A DNA stretch of 64,000 nt from Haloarchaeobius iranensis (GCF_900103505.1 NZ_FNIA01000006.1:124001-188000); one strand, 5' to 3'; shown: positions 39,024 to 47,072, counted from the stretch's first letter. Program-made: numbers and translations. Notes: a model not told the origin generated them from the letters alone.

Positions 39024-39188
39024 CTACTCACCCCAGTCCTCGGCCAGCTCGGGCGCCACGTCCAGCGTGACGGGGTCGGTGTCGATCACTTCGAGCTCGG
39101 CACCGCAGGTGGTACAGTCGACGATCTCTCCGGCTTCGAGGTCCTCGTGCAGGGACAGTGCTGCCCCGCATTCGACGCATTCTGTCAT
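39024..39188 (-). CDS. lysW: Amino-group carrier protein LysW (ArgW)
   Basis: 54 aa, very acidic. Two zinc CxxC pairs (MTECVECGAALS and DCTTCGAELEV) and the C-terminal EDWGE, whose final Glu gamma-carboxyl carries the substrate, are exactly those of LysW. It is the first gene of lysW-argX-argC-argB-argD-lysK-argF. It has its own TATA box (39213-39220), so this group can be expressed apart from argGH. Confidence 0.95.
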   Translation of the reverse strand: MTECVECGAALSLHEDLEAGEIVDCTTCGAELEVIDTDPVTLDVAPELAEDWGE

Positions 39189-39212
39189 CACCTGACGTTC
39201 GAGCCCGACATC

Positions 39213-39220
39213 ACTTAAAG
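39213..39220 (-). promoter_or_regulatory. TATA box of the lysW operon
   Basis: Minus-strand CTTTAAGT, centred about 29 nt before ATG 39188. The 194-bp spacer around it also has an AT-rich patch (39231-39255) upstream. Confidence 0.55.
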
Positions 39221-39314
39221 ATTCCGAACCTACAAAATAATTTACAAAACCAGCAATGCCTCTAACTGGTTTGAAGCGACCAATAACGTGTGAACCCGGT
39301 TTCTACTATCGAGT

Positions 39315-39342
39315 TCTAAATATGTCGTCCCCGTCGGGGGAC
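39315..39342 (-). terminator. Hairpin plus AT tract after argH
   Basis: GTCCCC (39327-39332), loop GTCG, GGGGAC (39337-39342), followed on the minus strand by CATATTTAG. It lies 41-68 nt after the argH stop, so it may end the argGH transcript. Confidence 0.45.
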
Positions 39343-39382
39343 TGGTGGCAGTGGTGGGCGTGGGGCCACCGCGGCGTCGTGC

Positions 39383-40909
39383 TCAGACATGGTCGGTCAC
39401 CTCTGCGGTGAGTTCGTCGTGGGCGGCGGCGATACCCTCGGCGATGCCCTCGACGACCGCCCGGTCGCTGGTGAGGGAGCGCTCGGCCTCGTTCAGCGCG
39501 TCGGCGACGGCGTCGGGTGCGGGGCCGCCGGCCGAGTCGCGCATCGTCACGCTGGCGGCCGGGTCCAGCGCCGTCTCGACCGCCTCGCGCTCGACGTACG
39601 CCGCGATGGACTCGCCGAGGGTCTGCTCGGTCGCCTCGTCGATGATGGCGTAGTCGGGCTCGGTGCCGGCCGCGCTCGCGAGCTCGCCGGCCGTCGCGAC
39701 GACCTCGTGGGCCGTGCGGAACGGCAGGCCGGCCATCGCGAGCAGGTCGGCGACGCCCGTCGCGGTCGAGAAGTTCGAGCCGGCCTCCGCGGCCAGCGTC
39801 TCCTCGTTCCACGTCGCCGTGGCGACCCCGCCCGCCGCGACCTCGGTCGCCTCGGTGACGGCGTCGACCGTCGCCCAGACGTGCGGCGTCGCGTTCTGCA
39901 GGTCGCGGTTGTACGCGCGGGGCAGCCCCTTCAGCGTCGTCAGCAGCCCCGTCAGACTGCCCGAGGCGTCGCCCGCGACCGAGCGGACGAGCTCGAACGT
40001 GTCCGGGTTCTTCTTCTGGGGCATGATGGAGGAGGTCGACGAGTAGTCGTCCGAGAGTTCGAGGTAGCCCTGGTTCGCGAAGAGGACGACGTCCTCCGCG
40101 AGCCCCGACAGCGTGGTCGCGAGCGCGGCCAGCGCGGCCGCCGACTCCACGAGGAAGTCACGGGCGGCGACGGCGTCGGTCGCGTTCGTGATGACCTCGT
40201 CGAAGCCGAGCAGCTCGGCCGTGCGCTCGCGGTCCACGTCGAAGGGCGTGCCGGCGAACGCGGCCGCGCCGAGCGGCGACCGGTTCACGCGCTCGAAGGC
40301 GTCGAGGAGGCGCTCGGTGTCGCGCGCCAGCGCCGACTCGTACGACAGCAGGTAGTGCCCCACCGTCGTCGGCTGGGCGTGCTGCAGGTGCGTGAAGCCG
40401 GGCATCGTCGTCTCGGCGTGCGCCTCGGCGGCCTCGAACAGCACGGCACGCAGGTCACAGACCGCCGTCGCCGCGTCGAGGAGGTCCTCGCGCAGGCGGT
40501 ACCGGATGCAGGTCGCCACCTCGTCGTTGCGCGAGCGGGCGGTGTGCATCTTCCCGCCGTCGGGGCCGACCTGCTCGACGACGGCCGTCTCGATGGCCTC
40601 GTGGACGTCCTCGCCCGCGGGCAGGGCCGCGTGGCCCTCGACCTCGACGACGTTCAGCGCGGTGAGTATCTCGGCGGCGATGTCGTCCTCGATGACGTCC
40701 TGTTCGGCGAGCATGACGACGTGCGCGCGGTCGACGGCCACGTCGGCCGCGAAGATGCGCTCGTCGGCGGCGAGCGACGAGAGGAAGCCACGGGCCGGGC
40801 CGCCGCTGAAGCGGTCGCCGCGGACCGCGGTCCCGTCGCTCCCGCCGAGGCTGTCGCCGTCGTCGCCGTCGAGGGTGAACTCGCCGTCGTCGCCGCCGAA
40901 GCCGGCCAT
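39383..40909 (-). CDS. argH: Argininosuccinate lyase
   Basis: 508 aa from ATG 40909 (MAGFGGDDGEFTLDGDDGD...); an earlier in-frame ATG inside argG is possible. The fumarase-superfamily signature SSIMPQKKNPDTFELVRS, plus GGKMHTARSRNDEVAT and FTHLQHAQPTTVGHYLLSY, are intact. It splits argininosuccinate into arginine and fumarate. An acidic N-terminal extension of about 25 residues is a halophile feature. The start lies two bases after the first base of the argG stop. Confidence 0.96.
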   Translation of the reverse strand: MAGFGGDDGEFTLDGDDGDSLGGSDGTAVRGDRFSGGPARGFLSSLAADERIFAADVAVDRAHVVMLAEQDVIEDDIAAEILTALNVVEVEGHAALPAGEDVHEAIETAVVEQVGPDGGKMHTARSRNDEVATCIRYRLREDLLDAATAVCDLRAVLFEAAEAHAETTMPGFTHLQHAQPTTVGHYLLSYESALARDTERLLDAFERVNRSPLGAAAFAGTPFDVDRERTAELLGFDEVITNATDAVAARDFLVESAAALAALATTLSGLAEDVVLFANQGYLELSDDYSSTSSIMPQKKNPDTFELVRSVAGDASGSLTGLLTTLKGLPRAYNRDLQNATPHVWATVDAVTEATEVAAGGVATATWNEETLAAEAGSNFSTATGVADLLAMAGLPFRTAHEVVATAGELASAAGTEPDYAIIDEATEQTLGESIAAYVEREAVETALDPAASVTMRDSAGGPAPDAVADALNEAERSLTSDRAVVEGIAEGIAAAHDELTAEVTDHV

Positions 40910-40910
40910 C

Positions 40911-42179
40911 TCAGTCGTCCGCGGTGAGTTCGACATCTGTCTCGTCCTCGTCCGTGCCGCCCGCGTTGGCGAGGCGGGCCTGGAAGCCGTGGTACTTGGC
41001 GACGCCCGTCGCATCCGCCTGTGCGATGCCGTCGACGGTCTCCGTGTCGAACGACGCCGCCGACTCGGAGTAGACGGCGTGCTCGCTCTCGCGACCGACC
41101 GGGCGGACCGTCCCGCCCTGGAGCTTCACCGTCACCGTGCCGGTCACGTTCTCCTGGCTCGCCGCGACGTAGGCGTTCAGCGACTTCATGATGGGCGCGT
41201 CGATGAGCCCCTCGTAGGCCTTCTTCGCCCACTGGTGCTCGACCTGGGGCTTGAACTCGCGCTCGTCGGCGGTGAACACGAGCTGTTCGAGCGCCTCGTG
41301 TGCGGTGAGCAGCACCGTCGCGGCCGGGTGCTCGTAGTTCTCACGCACCTTCAGGCCGAGCATGCGGTCCTCCATCATGTCCGTGCGGCCGACGCCGTAC
41401 GCGCCGGCGTACTCGTTGAGGAACTCGATGAGCTCGACCGCATCGAGCTCGCCGCCTTCGCCGTCGGCCGTGGTCGCCGAGACGGGGTAGCCCTGCTCGA
41501 ACTCGACGGTGATGGTCGTCGTCTCGCCCGTGGGCGCGTCGGTCCACTCGTAGATGTCCTCCGGCGGCTGGTAGCTCGGGTCCTCGAGGTTCTTCCCCTC
41601 GACCGAGCGGCTCCAGAGGTTCGTGTCGACCGACCAGTCGCCCTCGTTGCCGCCCTCGACGGGCAGCTCCTTCTCGGCGGCGTACTCCTGCTCCCACTCG
41701 CGAGTGAGCCCGAGTTCGCGCACCGGCGCGATGACCTCGAGGTCGGAGTCGCGCCAGACTGCCTCGAAGCGGAGCTGGTCGTTGCCCTTGCCCGTACAGC
41801 CGTGAGCGATGCCGGTACAGCCCTGCTCGATGGCGACCTCGAGGATGGCCTCCGCGATGACCGGGCGGGCCATCGCCGTGCCGAGCGGGTAGCCCTGGTA
41901 CGTCGCGTTCGCGGTCACGGAGTCGAGGCAGAGCTCGGCGAACGCCTGTTTCGCGTCGACGACGTAGTGCTCCAGCCCGAGCGCCTCGGCCGTCTCCTCG
42001 GCCTCGTCGAACTCGGCCGCCGGCTGGCCGACGTCGACGGTGACGCCGATGACCTCGTCGTAGCCGTACTCCTCCTCGAGCAGCGGGACACAGACCGTCG
42101 TGTCCAGCCCGCCCGAGAACGCGAGTGCTACCTTCCCGCCCGATTCCTGTGTGCTGCCGTCCGATGTCGTGTGTGTCAT
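40911..42179 (-). CDS. argG: Argininosuccinate synthase
   Basis: 422 aa. The P-loop KVALAFSGGLDTTVCVPLL, AHGCTGKGNDQLRFEA and YGVGRTDMMEDRMLGLKVRENYE define the enzyme, which joins citrulline and aspartate with ATP. First gene of argGH. It is preceded by a long structured leader (42180-42355) and an operator-like dyad. Confidence 0.97.
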   Translation of the reverse strand: MTHTTSDGSTQESGGKVALAFSGGLDTTVCVPLLEEEYGYDEVIGVTVDVGQPAAEFDEAEETAEALGLEHYVVDAKQAFAELCLDSVTANATYQGYPLGTAMARPVIAEAILEVAIEQGCTGIAHGCTGKGNDQLRFEAVWRDSDLEVIAPVRELGLTREWEQEYAAEKELPVEGGNEGDWSVDTNLWSRSVEGKNLEDPSYQPPEDIYEWTDAPTGETTTITVEFEQGYPVSATTADGEGGELDAVELIEFLNEYAGAYGVGRTDMMEDRMLGLKVRENYEHPAATVLLTAHEALEQLVFTADEREFKPQVEHQWAKKAYEGLIDAPIMKSLNAYVAASQENVTGTVTVKLQGGTVRPVGRESEHAVYSESAASFDTETVDGIAQADATGVAKYHGFQARLANAGGTDEDETDVELTADD

Positions 42180-42355
42180 TGAATGTCGTGGAAACTGGCG
42201 GACTGACGTCCGCCGGAGTTAGTTGCAAACTGTGCCCAGCGCTGGGGATGAATGAGTGTGGCCCTAACGGGCCGGTCGTGGTCGCGGTCGTCGGACGGCA
42301 ACACCGCTCGCCGAAGAAGTGCGAGCGCGGAAGTCGCGGTGTTGCCTCATCGTAC
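42180..42355 (-). promoter_or_regulatory. Predicted structured 5' leader of argGH (four hairpins)
   Basis: From the TATA box at 42376-42384 the transcript would start near 42355, giving a leader of about 175 nt. In transcript order it holds: an 11-bp perfect stem GGCAACACCGC (42336-42346 with 42297-42307) containing a nested 6-bp stem (42321-42326 with 42306-42311); GGCCC-GTTA-GGGCC (42260-42273); palindrome CCCAGCGCTGGG (42235-42246); and 7-bp stem GGCGGAC-GTCA-GTCCGCC (42197-42214), ending 18 nt before the argG ATG. A weaker TATA nearer the gene cannot be excluded. Confidence 0.5.
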
Positions 42356-42375
42356 TCACTCATACAACGAGGCCG

Positions 42376-42384
42376 CTATTAAAG
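42376..42384 (-). promoter_or_regulatory. TATA box proposed for argGH
   Basis: CTTTAATAG on the minus strand is the best AT box in the 311-bp spacer for this direction. Confidence 0.5.
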
Positions 42385-42426
42385 CCTTGCGGGCAGGCAA
42401 CGCTTGCACGTCAGGCGATTTCGCGG

Positions 42427-42449
42427 TTCGTGCGAACACCCCGCACGAA
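42427..42449. promoter_or_regulatory. Operator-like dyad TTCGTGCG-N7-CGCACGAA
   Basis: A perfect 8-bp inverted repeat with a 7-bp spacer (AACACCC). It sits 11 bp before the plus-strand TATA (42460-42467) and about 43 bp upstream of the argG TATA, between divergent genes. It may serve one or both promoters. Confidence 0.5.
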
Positions 42450-42490
42450 TTGGCCGTGGTTTTTTACACCACCCCGGATAACTGGCGCCC

Positions 42491-42694
42491 ATGTTCGATG
42501 GAATCGACGACAGAGGCGACATCGAGGCCGAGTCGCTCCTGCTGGTCATCCTCGGCCTCGTCGTCGTCTGGATCGCACTGGAGGTCATCAGCGAGCTGCT
42601 CGGCCTGCTTGGCTGGCTCCTCGGGCCGTTCAAGCCGGTGCTCGGGCTGGCCATCGTCGTCATCATCGTCCTGTGGCTGACCGACCGCCTCTGA
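42491..42694 (+). CDS. Small membrane protein, haloarchaeal
   Basis: 67 aa. A short acidic head (MFDGIDDRGDIEAESL) is followed by two hydrophobic segments, about 16-40 (LLLVILGLVVVWIALEVISELLG) and about 46-63 (VLGLAIVVIIVLWL). It is probably a two-span membrane protein. A T-rich box (GTTTTTTACA) 24-31 nt upstream suggests a leaderless mRNA. Function unknown. Confidence 0.8.
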   Translation: MFDGIDDRGDIEAESLLLVILGLVVVWIALEVISELLGLLGWLLGPFKPVLGLAIVVIIVLWLTDRL

Positions 42695-42731
42695 CCGCCA
42701 GCCTCTTCTCCCGCGACTGCCGAGTACGACC

Positions 42732-43232
42732 GTGTTCAGCCTGAACGTCCCGGTCCCCGGCTCGGTCTCGCGGCTCGCCCACGAGCTCCAGCCGGCGCTC
42801 TTTGGCTTCGAGCGCGTCCGCGACGAACACACCCTGCTGGCAAAGCGCATCGGCGACCCGGACCACTTCGACGCCCGCACCCACGAGGTCCGCCGCGCCC
42901 TCCGCGGCCAGCCCGCCTTCGAGGTGCAGGTCACGGGCGTCGACTACTTCGCACAGCCCACCGTCGGCACCGCGCCGGTCGTCTACCTCGCCGTCGAGAG
43001 CCCCGGCCTGCGCGAACTGCACGACTCGCTGGTCGACGAGTTCGGCGCAATCGACGGGCTGGAGGGCGAAGACTACACGCCACACGTGACACTCGCCCGC
43101 GACGGCGACATGGCGAGTGCGGAGCGTGCTGCAGAGTACGACGTGGAGCCGGTGACGTGGACCGTGACCGAGCTGGAGTTCTTCGACGCTCAGTACCGGG
43201 AGGTCGCCGGGCGCATCTCGTTGCCAGCCTGA
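42732..43232 (+). CDS. 2'-5' RNA ligase / 2H phosphoesterase family protein
   Basis: 166 aa from GTG 42732. The second 2H motif is clear (YTPHVTLARDGD); the first is only partly matched (EHTLLAKRIG), so the catalytic pair may be altered. The overall layout (FSLNVPVPGSVSRLAHELQPAL ... FDAQYREVAGRISLPA) is that of haloarchaeal 2'-5' RNA ligase family proteins. It is more diverged from the canonical enzyme than ThpR at 26528-27082. Confidence 0.82.
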   Translation: MFSLNVPVPGSVSRLAHELQPALFGFERVRDEHTLLAKRIGDPDHFDARTHEVRRALRGQPAFEVQVTGVDYFAQPTVGTAPVVYLAVESPGLRELHDSLVDEFGAIDGLEGEDYTPHVTLARDGDMASAERAAEYDVEPVTWTVTELEFFDAQYREVAGRISLPA

Positions 43233-43324
43233 GAGCTTCCTGGCCCGTGTGAACCTGCATCCCCCATCGTGGTACCGCGACCCTCGGAACCCTTATCCCT
43301 CAGCCGCCTGAATATATTATCGTA

Positions 43325-43519
43325 ATGGCAAACGGTAAGGTTGACTTCTTCAACGACACAGGCGGCTACGGTTTCATCGAGACTGAGGATGCGGACGAGG
43401 ACGTTTTCTTCCACATGGAGGACGTTGGCGGACCGGACCTCGAAGAGGGACAGGAGATCGAATTCGACATCGAGGACGCCCCGAAGGGCCCCCGCGCGAC
43501 GAACGTCGTCCGTAACTAA
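43325..43519 (+). CDS. cspA: Cold-shock protein (CspA family)
   Basis: 64 aa single cold-shock domain: MANGKVDFFNDTGGYGFIETEDADEDVFFHMEDV with RNP1 (GYGFI) and RNP2 (DVFFHM), and the ending GPRATNVVRN. It is a nucleic-acid chaperone, highly expressed in haloarchaea. A TATA-like CCCTTATCC lies about 31 nt upstream, and a second AT-rich stretch adjoins the start. Confidence 0.95.
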   Translation: MANGKVDFFNDTGGYGFIETEDADEDVFFHMEDVGGPDLEEGQEIEFDIEDAPKGPRATNVVRN

Positions 43520-43671
43520 CTACGAGTTTCGTCCGTCGCATCCCGCGACCGGCCGATAATTTCGTTCTACAACCCTCACACTCCCGAGCGGCTGCTCCAC
43601 ACGTCACCAGAGTCGGTTTCGGTGCCTCGGACGGCCGACGAGCGGCTGTATTCGGCGTATCCCGAACAGGC

Positions 43672-44364
43672 TCACGAGCGGACGGAGAACCTGGCTGCGA
43701 CGCCGTAGTCCGTCTCGTAGTCGGTCTCGGCCTCCTTCTCGGACGTGACGCCCCAGTACACGAACCGGTACTCCCCGCTCCTGAGCGGCGCACAGACCTG
43801 GTACGTCGGTGAGTGGCGAACTGCGTCCGACGCACCGTCCTGTGTGAACGTGAGTTCCCACCGGAACCCGTCCCCGGGGCTGTGCGTCACGCCTTCGTCC
43901 GACCAGCCTGCGAACACCTCCTCGCGGCCGAAGACGGTGCGCCATCGGTCCGTGTCGCGGTACTGGATGTCGAACTTGCCCTTGTTCCCGGTGCTGTTGG
44001 TCTCGCCCGAAACGTTCTCAAGCGTCGCGACGAGCGTCTCGCCCACCGACATAGACCGGTCCTCGATTGCGAGTCGATACCCGGCGAGTCGGCCGTAGCT
44101 CTCCACGACCCAGTACGGTTCGATTGACTGGTACCCATCACGGCAGGACTCCGCCGTGCCAGCACTCCCGTCGGTTACCGGAGCGGTCGTCCCAGGCTCT
44201 GTCGGGGCTGGCGTCCCGGAGACGGTCTCGGTATGGCTAGTTGTCTGCTGGCCCGTCGTAGGCTCCGGACCGTTTCGGGTGCCGGTGGTGGAGAGACAGC
44301 CTGCGGCCGCGCAGGATAGAGTGGCGGTAACGGTCAGGAGCTTCCGGCGGGTCGGACGGCACAT
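43672..44364 (-). CDS. Tat lipoprotein with Ig-like domain, function unknown
   Basis: 230 aa. RRKLLTVTATLSCAAAGC gives a twin-arginine signal and lipobox (C23). A Thr/Pro-rich linker (about 25-75) leads to a beta-rich domain (LAGYRLAIEDRSMSVGETLVATLENVSG ... PGDGFRWELTF ... LRSGEYRFVYWG) that resembles bacterial Ig-like domains of secreted proteins. It is probably a surface-anchored binding protein. It lies downstream of the helicase gene on the same strand. Confidence 0.75.
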   Translation of the reverse strand: MCRPTRRKLLTVTATLSCAAAGCLSTTGTRNGPEPTTGQQTTSHTETVSGTPAPTEPGTTAPVTDGSAGTAESCRDGYQSIEPYWVVESYGRLAGYRLAIEDRSMSVGETLVATLENVSGETNSTGNKGKFDIQYRDTDRWRTVFGREEVFAGWSDEGVTHSPGDGFRWELTFTQDGASDAVRHSPTYQVCAPLRSGEYRFVYWGVTSEKEAETDYETDYGVAARFSVRS

Positions 44365-44418
44365 ATCACAGTGATGGTATCCCCGGTTGCAAGTAACCTT
44401 CGTCGACCTACAAACCCG

Positions 44419-46602
44419 TCACGGCTGCGGCGGCTCGCCGTCGTAGCCGTCCATATCCTGGTAGAAGTTCAGCATCGCGAACTTCAGCTTCTCCGGCTGG
44501 AGGTCCAGCATCTCGTCGCGCTCCTCCACCGGGAACGTGTCCCGGACGCTGTACTTTCCCATCTCACCCTTGCTCTTTGCGGTGTAGCGCTCGTCGAGCA
44601 GGATGCGGACACCGAAGTCCTCGGGCGAGCGGATGACCCGGCCGATGGCCTGTCTGGTCTTCCTGATGGTGGGGATCTCGACGGCGTAGCGCCAGCCGGC
44701 CTCGCGCTCGCCCTTGCGGCCGAACGCCTCGCCGTAGGCCTCCTGGACGGCCTCGGCGCGGTCGTCGAGGTGTGGGTACGGTACGCCGAGGACCACGACG
44801 GAGCGGGCGTCGTCGCCGTCGAAGCTCACCCCCTCGGAGAGGGTGCCCCACAGCGACGTGAACAGCACGCCGTTCTCGTCGTCGGTGAACCGCTGGCGCA
44901 GGTCCTCCGCGCGGACCCCCGGCTCGTCGAGGTACACCGTCGCGTCGGTCTCGCCGCGCAGGCGGGTGGCGTAGCGCTCGGCCTCGGCGTAGTTCGGCGT
45001 GAACACGAGCGTGTTGCCCGGGGTGAACCGCACCGCGTCGGCGAGCGTCGAGCCGACGGTCTCCTGTACGTCGGCGTCGTTGCGGGCGCTGGCGAACAGC
45101 GCCGGGGTCGAGACGGCGTAGGTGCGCCGCCGTTCGGGCGGGAACTGCAGCCCGAACGCCATCGTCACCGGCTCGGTCAGCCCGAGCACGTCGTTGGTGA
45201 CGTTGAACGGGCGCAGGGTCGCGCTCATCAGCACCGTCGCGTGGACCTCCTCGAACAGGTCCCGCGTCACGTCCTGCGGGATGCAGGTGTACAGCTCCGC
45301 TCGCCCGTACACCTCGTCGGTGCCCTGGTCGCGACGGACCGAGGCGACCGGGTAGAGCCCCTCGTCGGTGCCCTCGCGCATCCACGCCCCGACGAAGCCC
45401 GCCGCCTGCAGGGTCTGTGACTCCTGTCTGGTCGTCGCCTCGCCGTTCTTGTACGCCTCCTCGTAGGCGTCGTCGAGGTCCGAGCCGAGCGTCACCGCCG
45501 CCTCGAGGTCGGTCTTGTAGCCCGGGCCGCTGTACAGCCGGAGGAACGCGAGCGTGAGGTCGTCCCGTTTGTCCTCGTTGGCGACGGTCACGTCGACCCA
45601 GTCGTCGCCGACGCGCTCGCGTTCGCCGAAGCCGAACGACTCCTCGTACGTCTCCACGAGCGCGTTCCGGAACGGCCGGAGGACGTTCTCCGCGCGCTCG
45701 GCGCGGCTGTCGTCGCTCTCATCCAGCTCCTCGAGCGCCGCGTCGAGCGTCTGCTCGGTCAGCGTGCGGGTCGCGTGGTCCCGGGCGGCACCCTCGACGT
45801 TGTGCGCCTCGTCGAACACCGTGATGACGTCCTCCGGCTCGCGCCCCAGCCAGCGGAAGAACTGCTCGCGGATGTTCGGGTCGAGCAGGTGGTGGTAGTT
45901 GCAGACGACGAGGTCGACGCCCTCCATCGACTCCTTCAGCAGCTCGTAGCCGCACATCGTCCGCTCACCCGCGTAGTCGTACACGTCGTCCGGCGTGCGC
46001 ACGTCGTCGAACAGCCACGACCGGAACCCCTCGACGTCGCCGGTGAGGTTGTTCCGGTAGTGGTCGCAGACGTTCTTCTCCTCCGAGATGGCGGTGGCGC
46101 GCTCCTCGACGCTCTCGAGCTCGTCCACGACCGCCTGCCGGGCCTCCGCGGCGTCGGTCTCGCCCGTCTGGGCCTGTGCCAGCAGCTCGCGCTCGCGCTC
46201 GCGGAGCTCCGCGGCCTCGCGCCGCGTGTCGACCAGTTCGCGGGTGTTGTCGCGGAGCACCTGGCACTCCTCGTAGCCCACGTCGATGTGACACATCGAG
46301 GCCTTCCCACGGAAGACGACCGCGCGGATCGGCTCCTGTCTGGTGATGGCCCGGGCTTCCGCGACGAACTGGCGCATCTGCTGGTGGACGTCGGTCGTGA
46401 TGACGACCGTCTTGTCGGCGTCGCGTGCGTACTCCAGTGCCGGGGCAAGCGCCGAGAGGGTCTTCCCCGTCCCACAGGCACCCTCGAACAGCACGTCCTG
46501 GCCGCGCTCCAGGGACGTATGGATGCGCGTCATCGCGCTGTCCTGGTTGGCGTAGGGCGTGTCGTACGGGAAGAACCGCATGTACGCGTCGGTGTCGGCC
46601 AC
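44419..46602 (-). CDS. XPD/Rad3-like superfamily 2 DNA helicase
   Basis: 727 aa if started at GTG 46602, supported by the TATA box 21-29 nt upstream; ATG 46581 is the alternative. Walker A FEGACGTGKTLSA, DEAH box VITVFDEAHNVEG and a late IGRVIRSPEDFGVRILLDERY motif are present. Cysteines in SMCHIDVGYEECQVL, KNVCDHYRNN and RTMCGYELL are spaced like the XPD iron-sulfur cluster. It is a 5'-3' helicase type acting in DNA repair. An operator-like palindrome lies upstream at 46680. Confidence 0.93.
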   Translation of the reverse strand: MADTDAYMRFFPYDTPYANQDSAMTRIHTSLERGQDVLFEGACGTGKTLSALAPALEYARDADKTVVITTDVHQQMRQFVAEARAITRQEPIRAVVFRGKASMCHIDVGYEECQVLRDNTRELVDTRREAAELRERERELLAQAQTGETDAAEARQAVVDELESVEERATAISEEKNVCDHYRNNLTGDVEGFRSWLFDDVRTPDDVYDYAGERTMCGYELLKESMEGVDLVVCNYHHLLDPNIREQFFRWLGREPEDVITVFDEAHNVEGAARDHATRTLTEQTLDAALEELDESDDSRAERAENVLRPFRNALVETYEESFGFGERERVGDDWVDVTVANEDKRDDLTLAFLRLYSGPGYKTDLEAAVTLGSDLDDAYEEAYKNGEATTRQESQTLQAAGFVGAWMREGTDEGLYPVASVRRDQGTDEVYGRAELYTCIPQDVTRDLFEEVHATVLMSATLRPFNVTNDVLGLTEPVTMAFGLQFPPERRRTYAVSTPALFASARNDADVQETVGSTLADAVRFTPGNTLVFTPNYAEAERYATRLRGETDATVYLDEPGVRAEDLRQRFTDDENGVLFTSLWGTLSEGVSFDGDDARSVVVLGVPYPHLDDRAEAVQEAYGEAFGRKGEREAGWRYAVEIPTIRKTRQAIGRVIRSPEDFGVRILLDERYTAKSKGEMGKYSVRDTFPVEERDEMLDLQPEKLKFAMLNFYQDMDGYDGEPPQP

Positions 46603-46622
46603 ATCCGCCTTTGGCCGGCTTC

Positions 46623-46631
46623 GGATAAAAT
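46623..46631 (-). promoter_or_regulatory. TATA box of the helicase gene
   Basis: ATTTTATCC on the minus strand, centred 25 nt before GTG 46602, which supports that start. Confidence 0.6.
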
Positions 46632-46679
46632 GGTTCGTGCCCGTCGGTCGTGGGACGGTACCGCCCGCCCCGCACGTGA

Positions 46680-46698
46680 GTTTACATATACTGTAAAC
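46680..46698. promoter_or_regulatory. Operator-like palindrome GTTTAC-N7-GTAAAC, copy 2
   Basis: GTTTAC (46680-46685), spacer ATATACT, GTAAAC (46693-46698), 49 bp upstream of the helicase TATA box. The half sites and spacing are the same as at 25272-25290, and both are preceded by GA. Probably a repressor or activator site. Confidence 0.65.
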
Positions 46699-46888
46699 CA
46701 AGGAACCGAGGAGTGGTCCGCGGACTCCAGGCGAGGGTTCAGAACCGTCGCCGTCTTCGAGCCGGCCGCGGTGCCCGCCGGCTCCGTCCCGACCGAGCAG
46801 TTCGAACGAGTCGCAGTCACGACCAGCAGTCCGACACGTGGTGCGCCAGTCCCACAGAGCTAAGAGCTATCGAGACATATGGTACCAC

Positions 46889-47071
46889 ATGCCAGTGCCC
46901 GGCTACGACCTCGACGATCTGGACGAATCACTCCGGGAACGCCTCGCACAGCGGGCCCTACAGGACATGCTCGACGACGACGAACTGGCTCGGCTGGAGG
47001 CCGGTGAGGGCCTGACCGACGTGCTCGAACCGGAGGAGATCAGTCGACTGCTCGAGACCGAGGCGAGCTGA
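46889..47071 (+). CDS. Small acidic protein, function unknown
   Basis: 60 aa from ATG 46889 (MPVPGYDLDDLDESLRERLAQRALQDMLDDDELARLEAGEGLTDVLEPEEISRLLETEAS). It is almost wholly helical and strongly acidic; the frame is open to 46838. Such proteins are common in haloarchaea and may be adaptors. It ends 1 bp before the convergent transporter gene. I do not recognise a family. Confidence 0.65.
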   Translation: MPVPGYDLDDLDESLRERLAQRALQDMLDDDELARLEAGEGLTDVLEPEEISRLLETEAS

Positions 47072-47072
47072 G

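Noticed and set aside
46713-46863. A plus-strand frame tail upstream of 46889 (TVAVFEPAAVPAGSVPTEQFERVAVTT...) with gene-like codon use.
   Set aside because: No start codon or promoter is placed for it and it ends after about 55 residues. A fragment of a bacterio-opsin-activator-like protein was considered, but the similarity is too weak.
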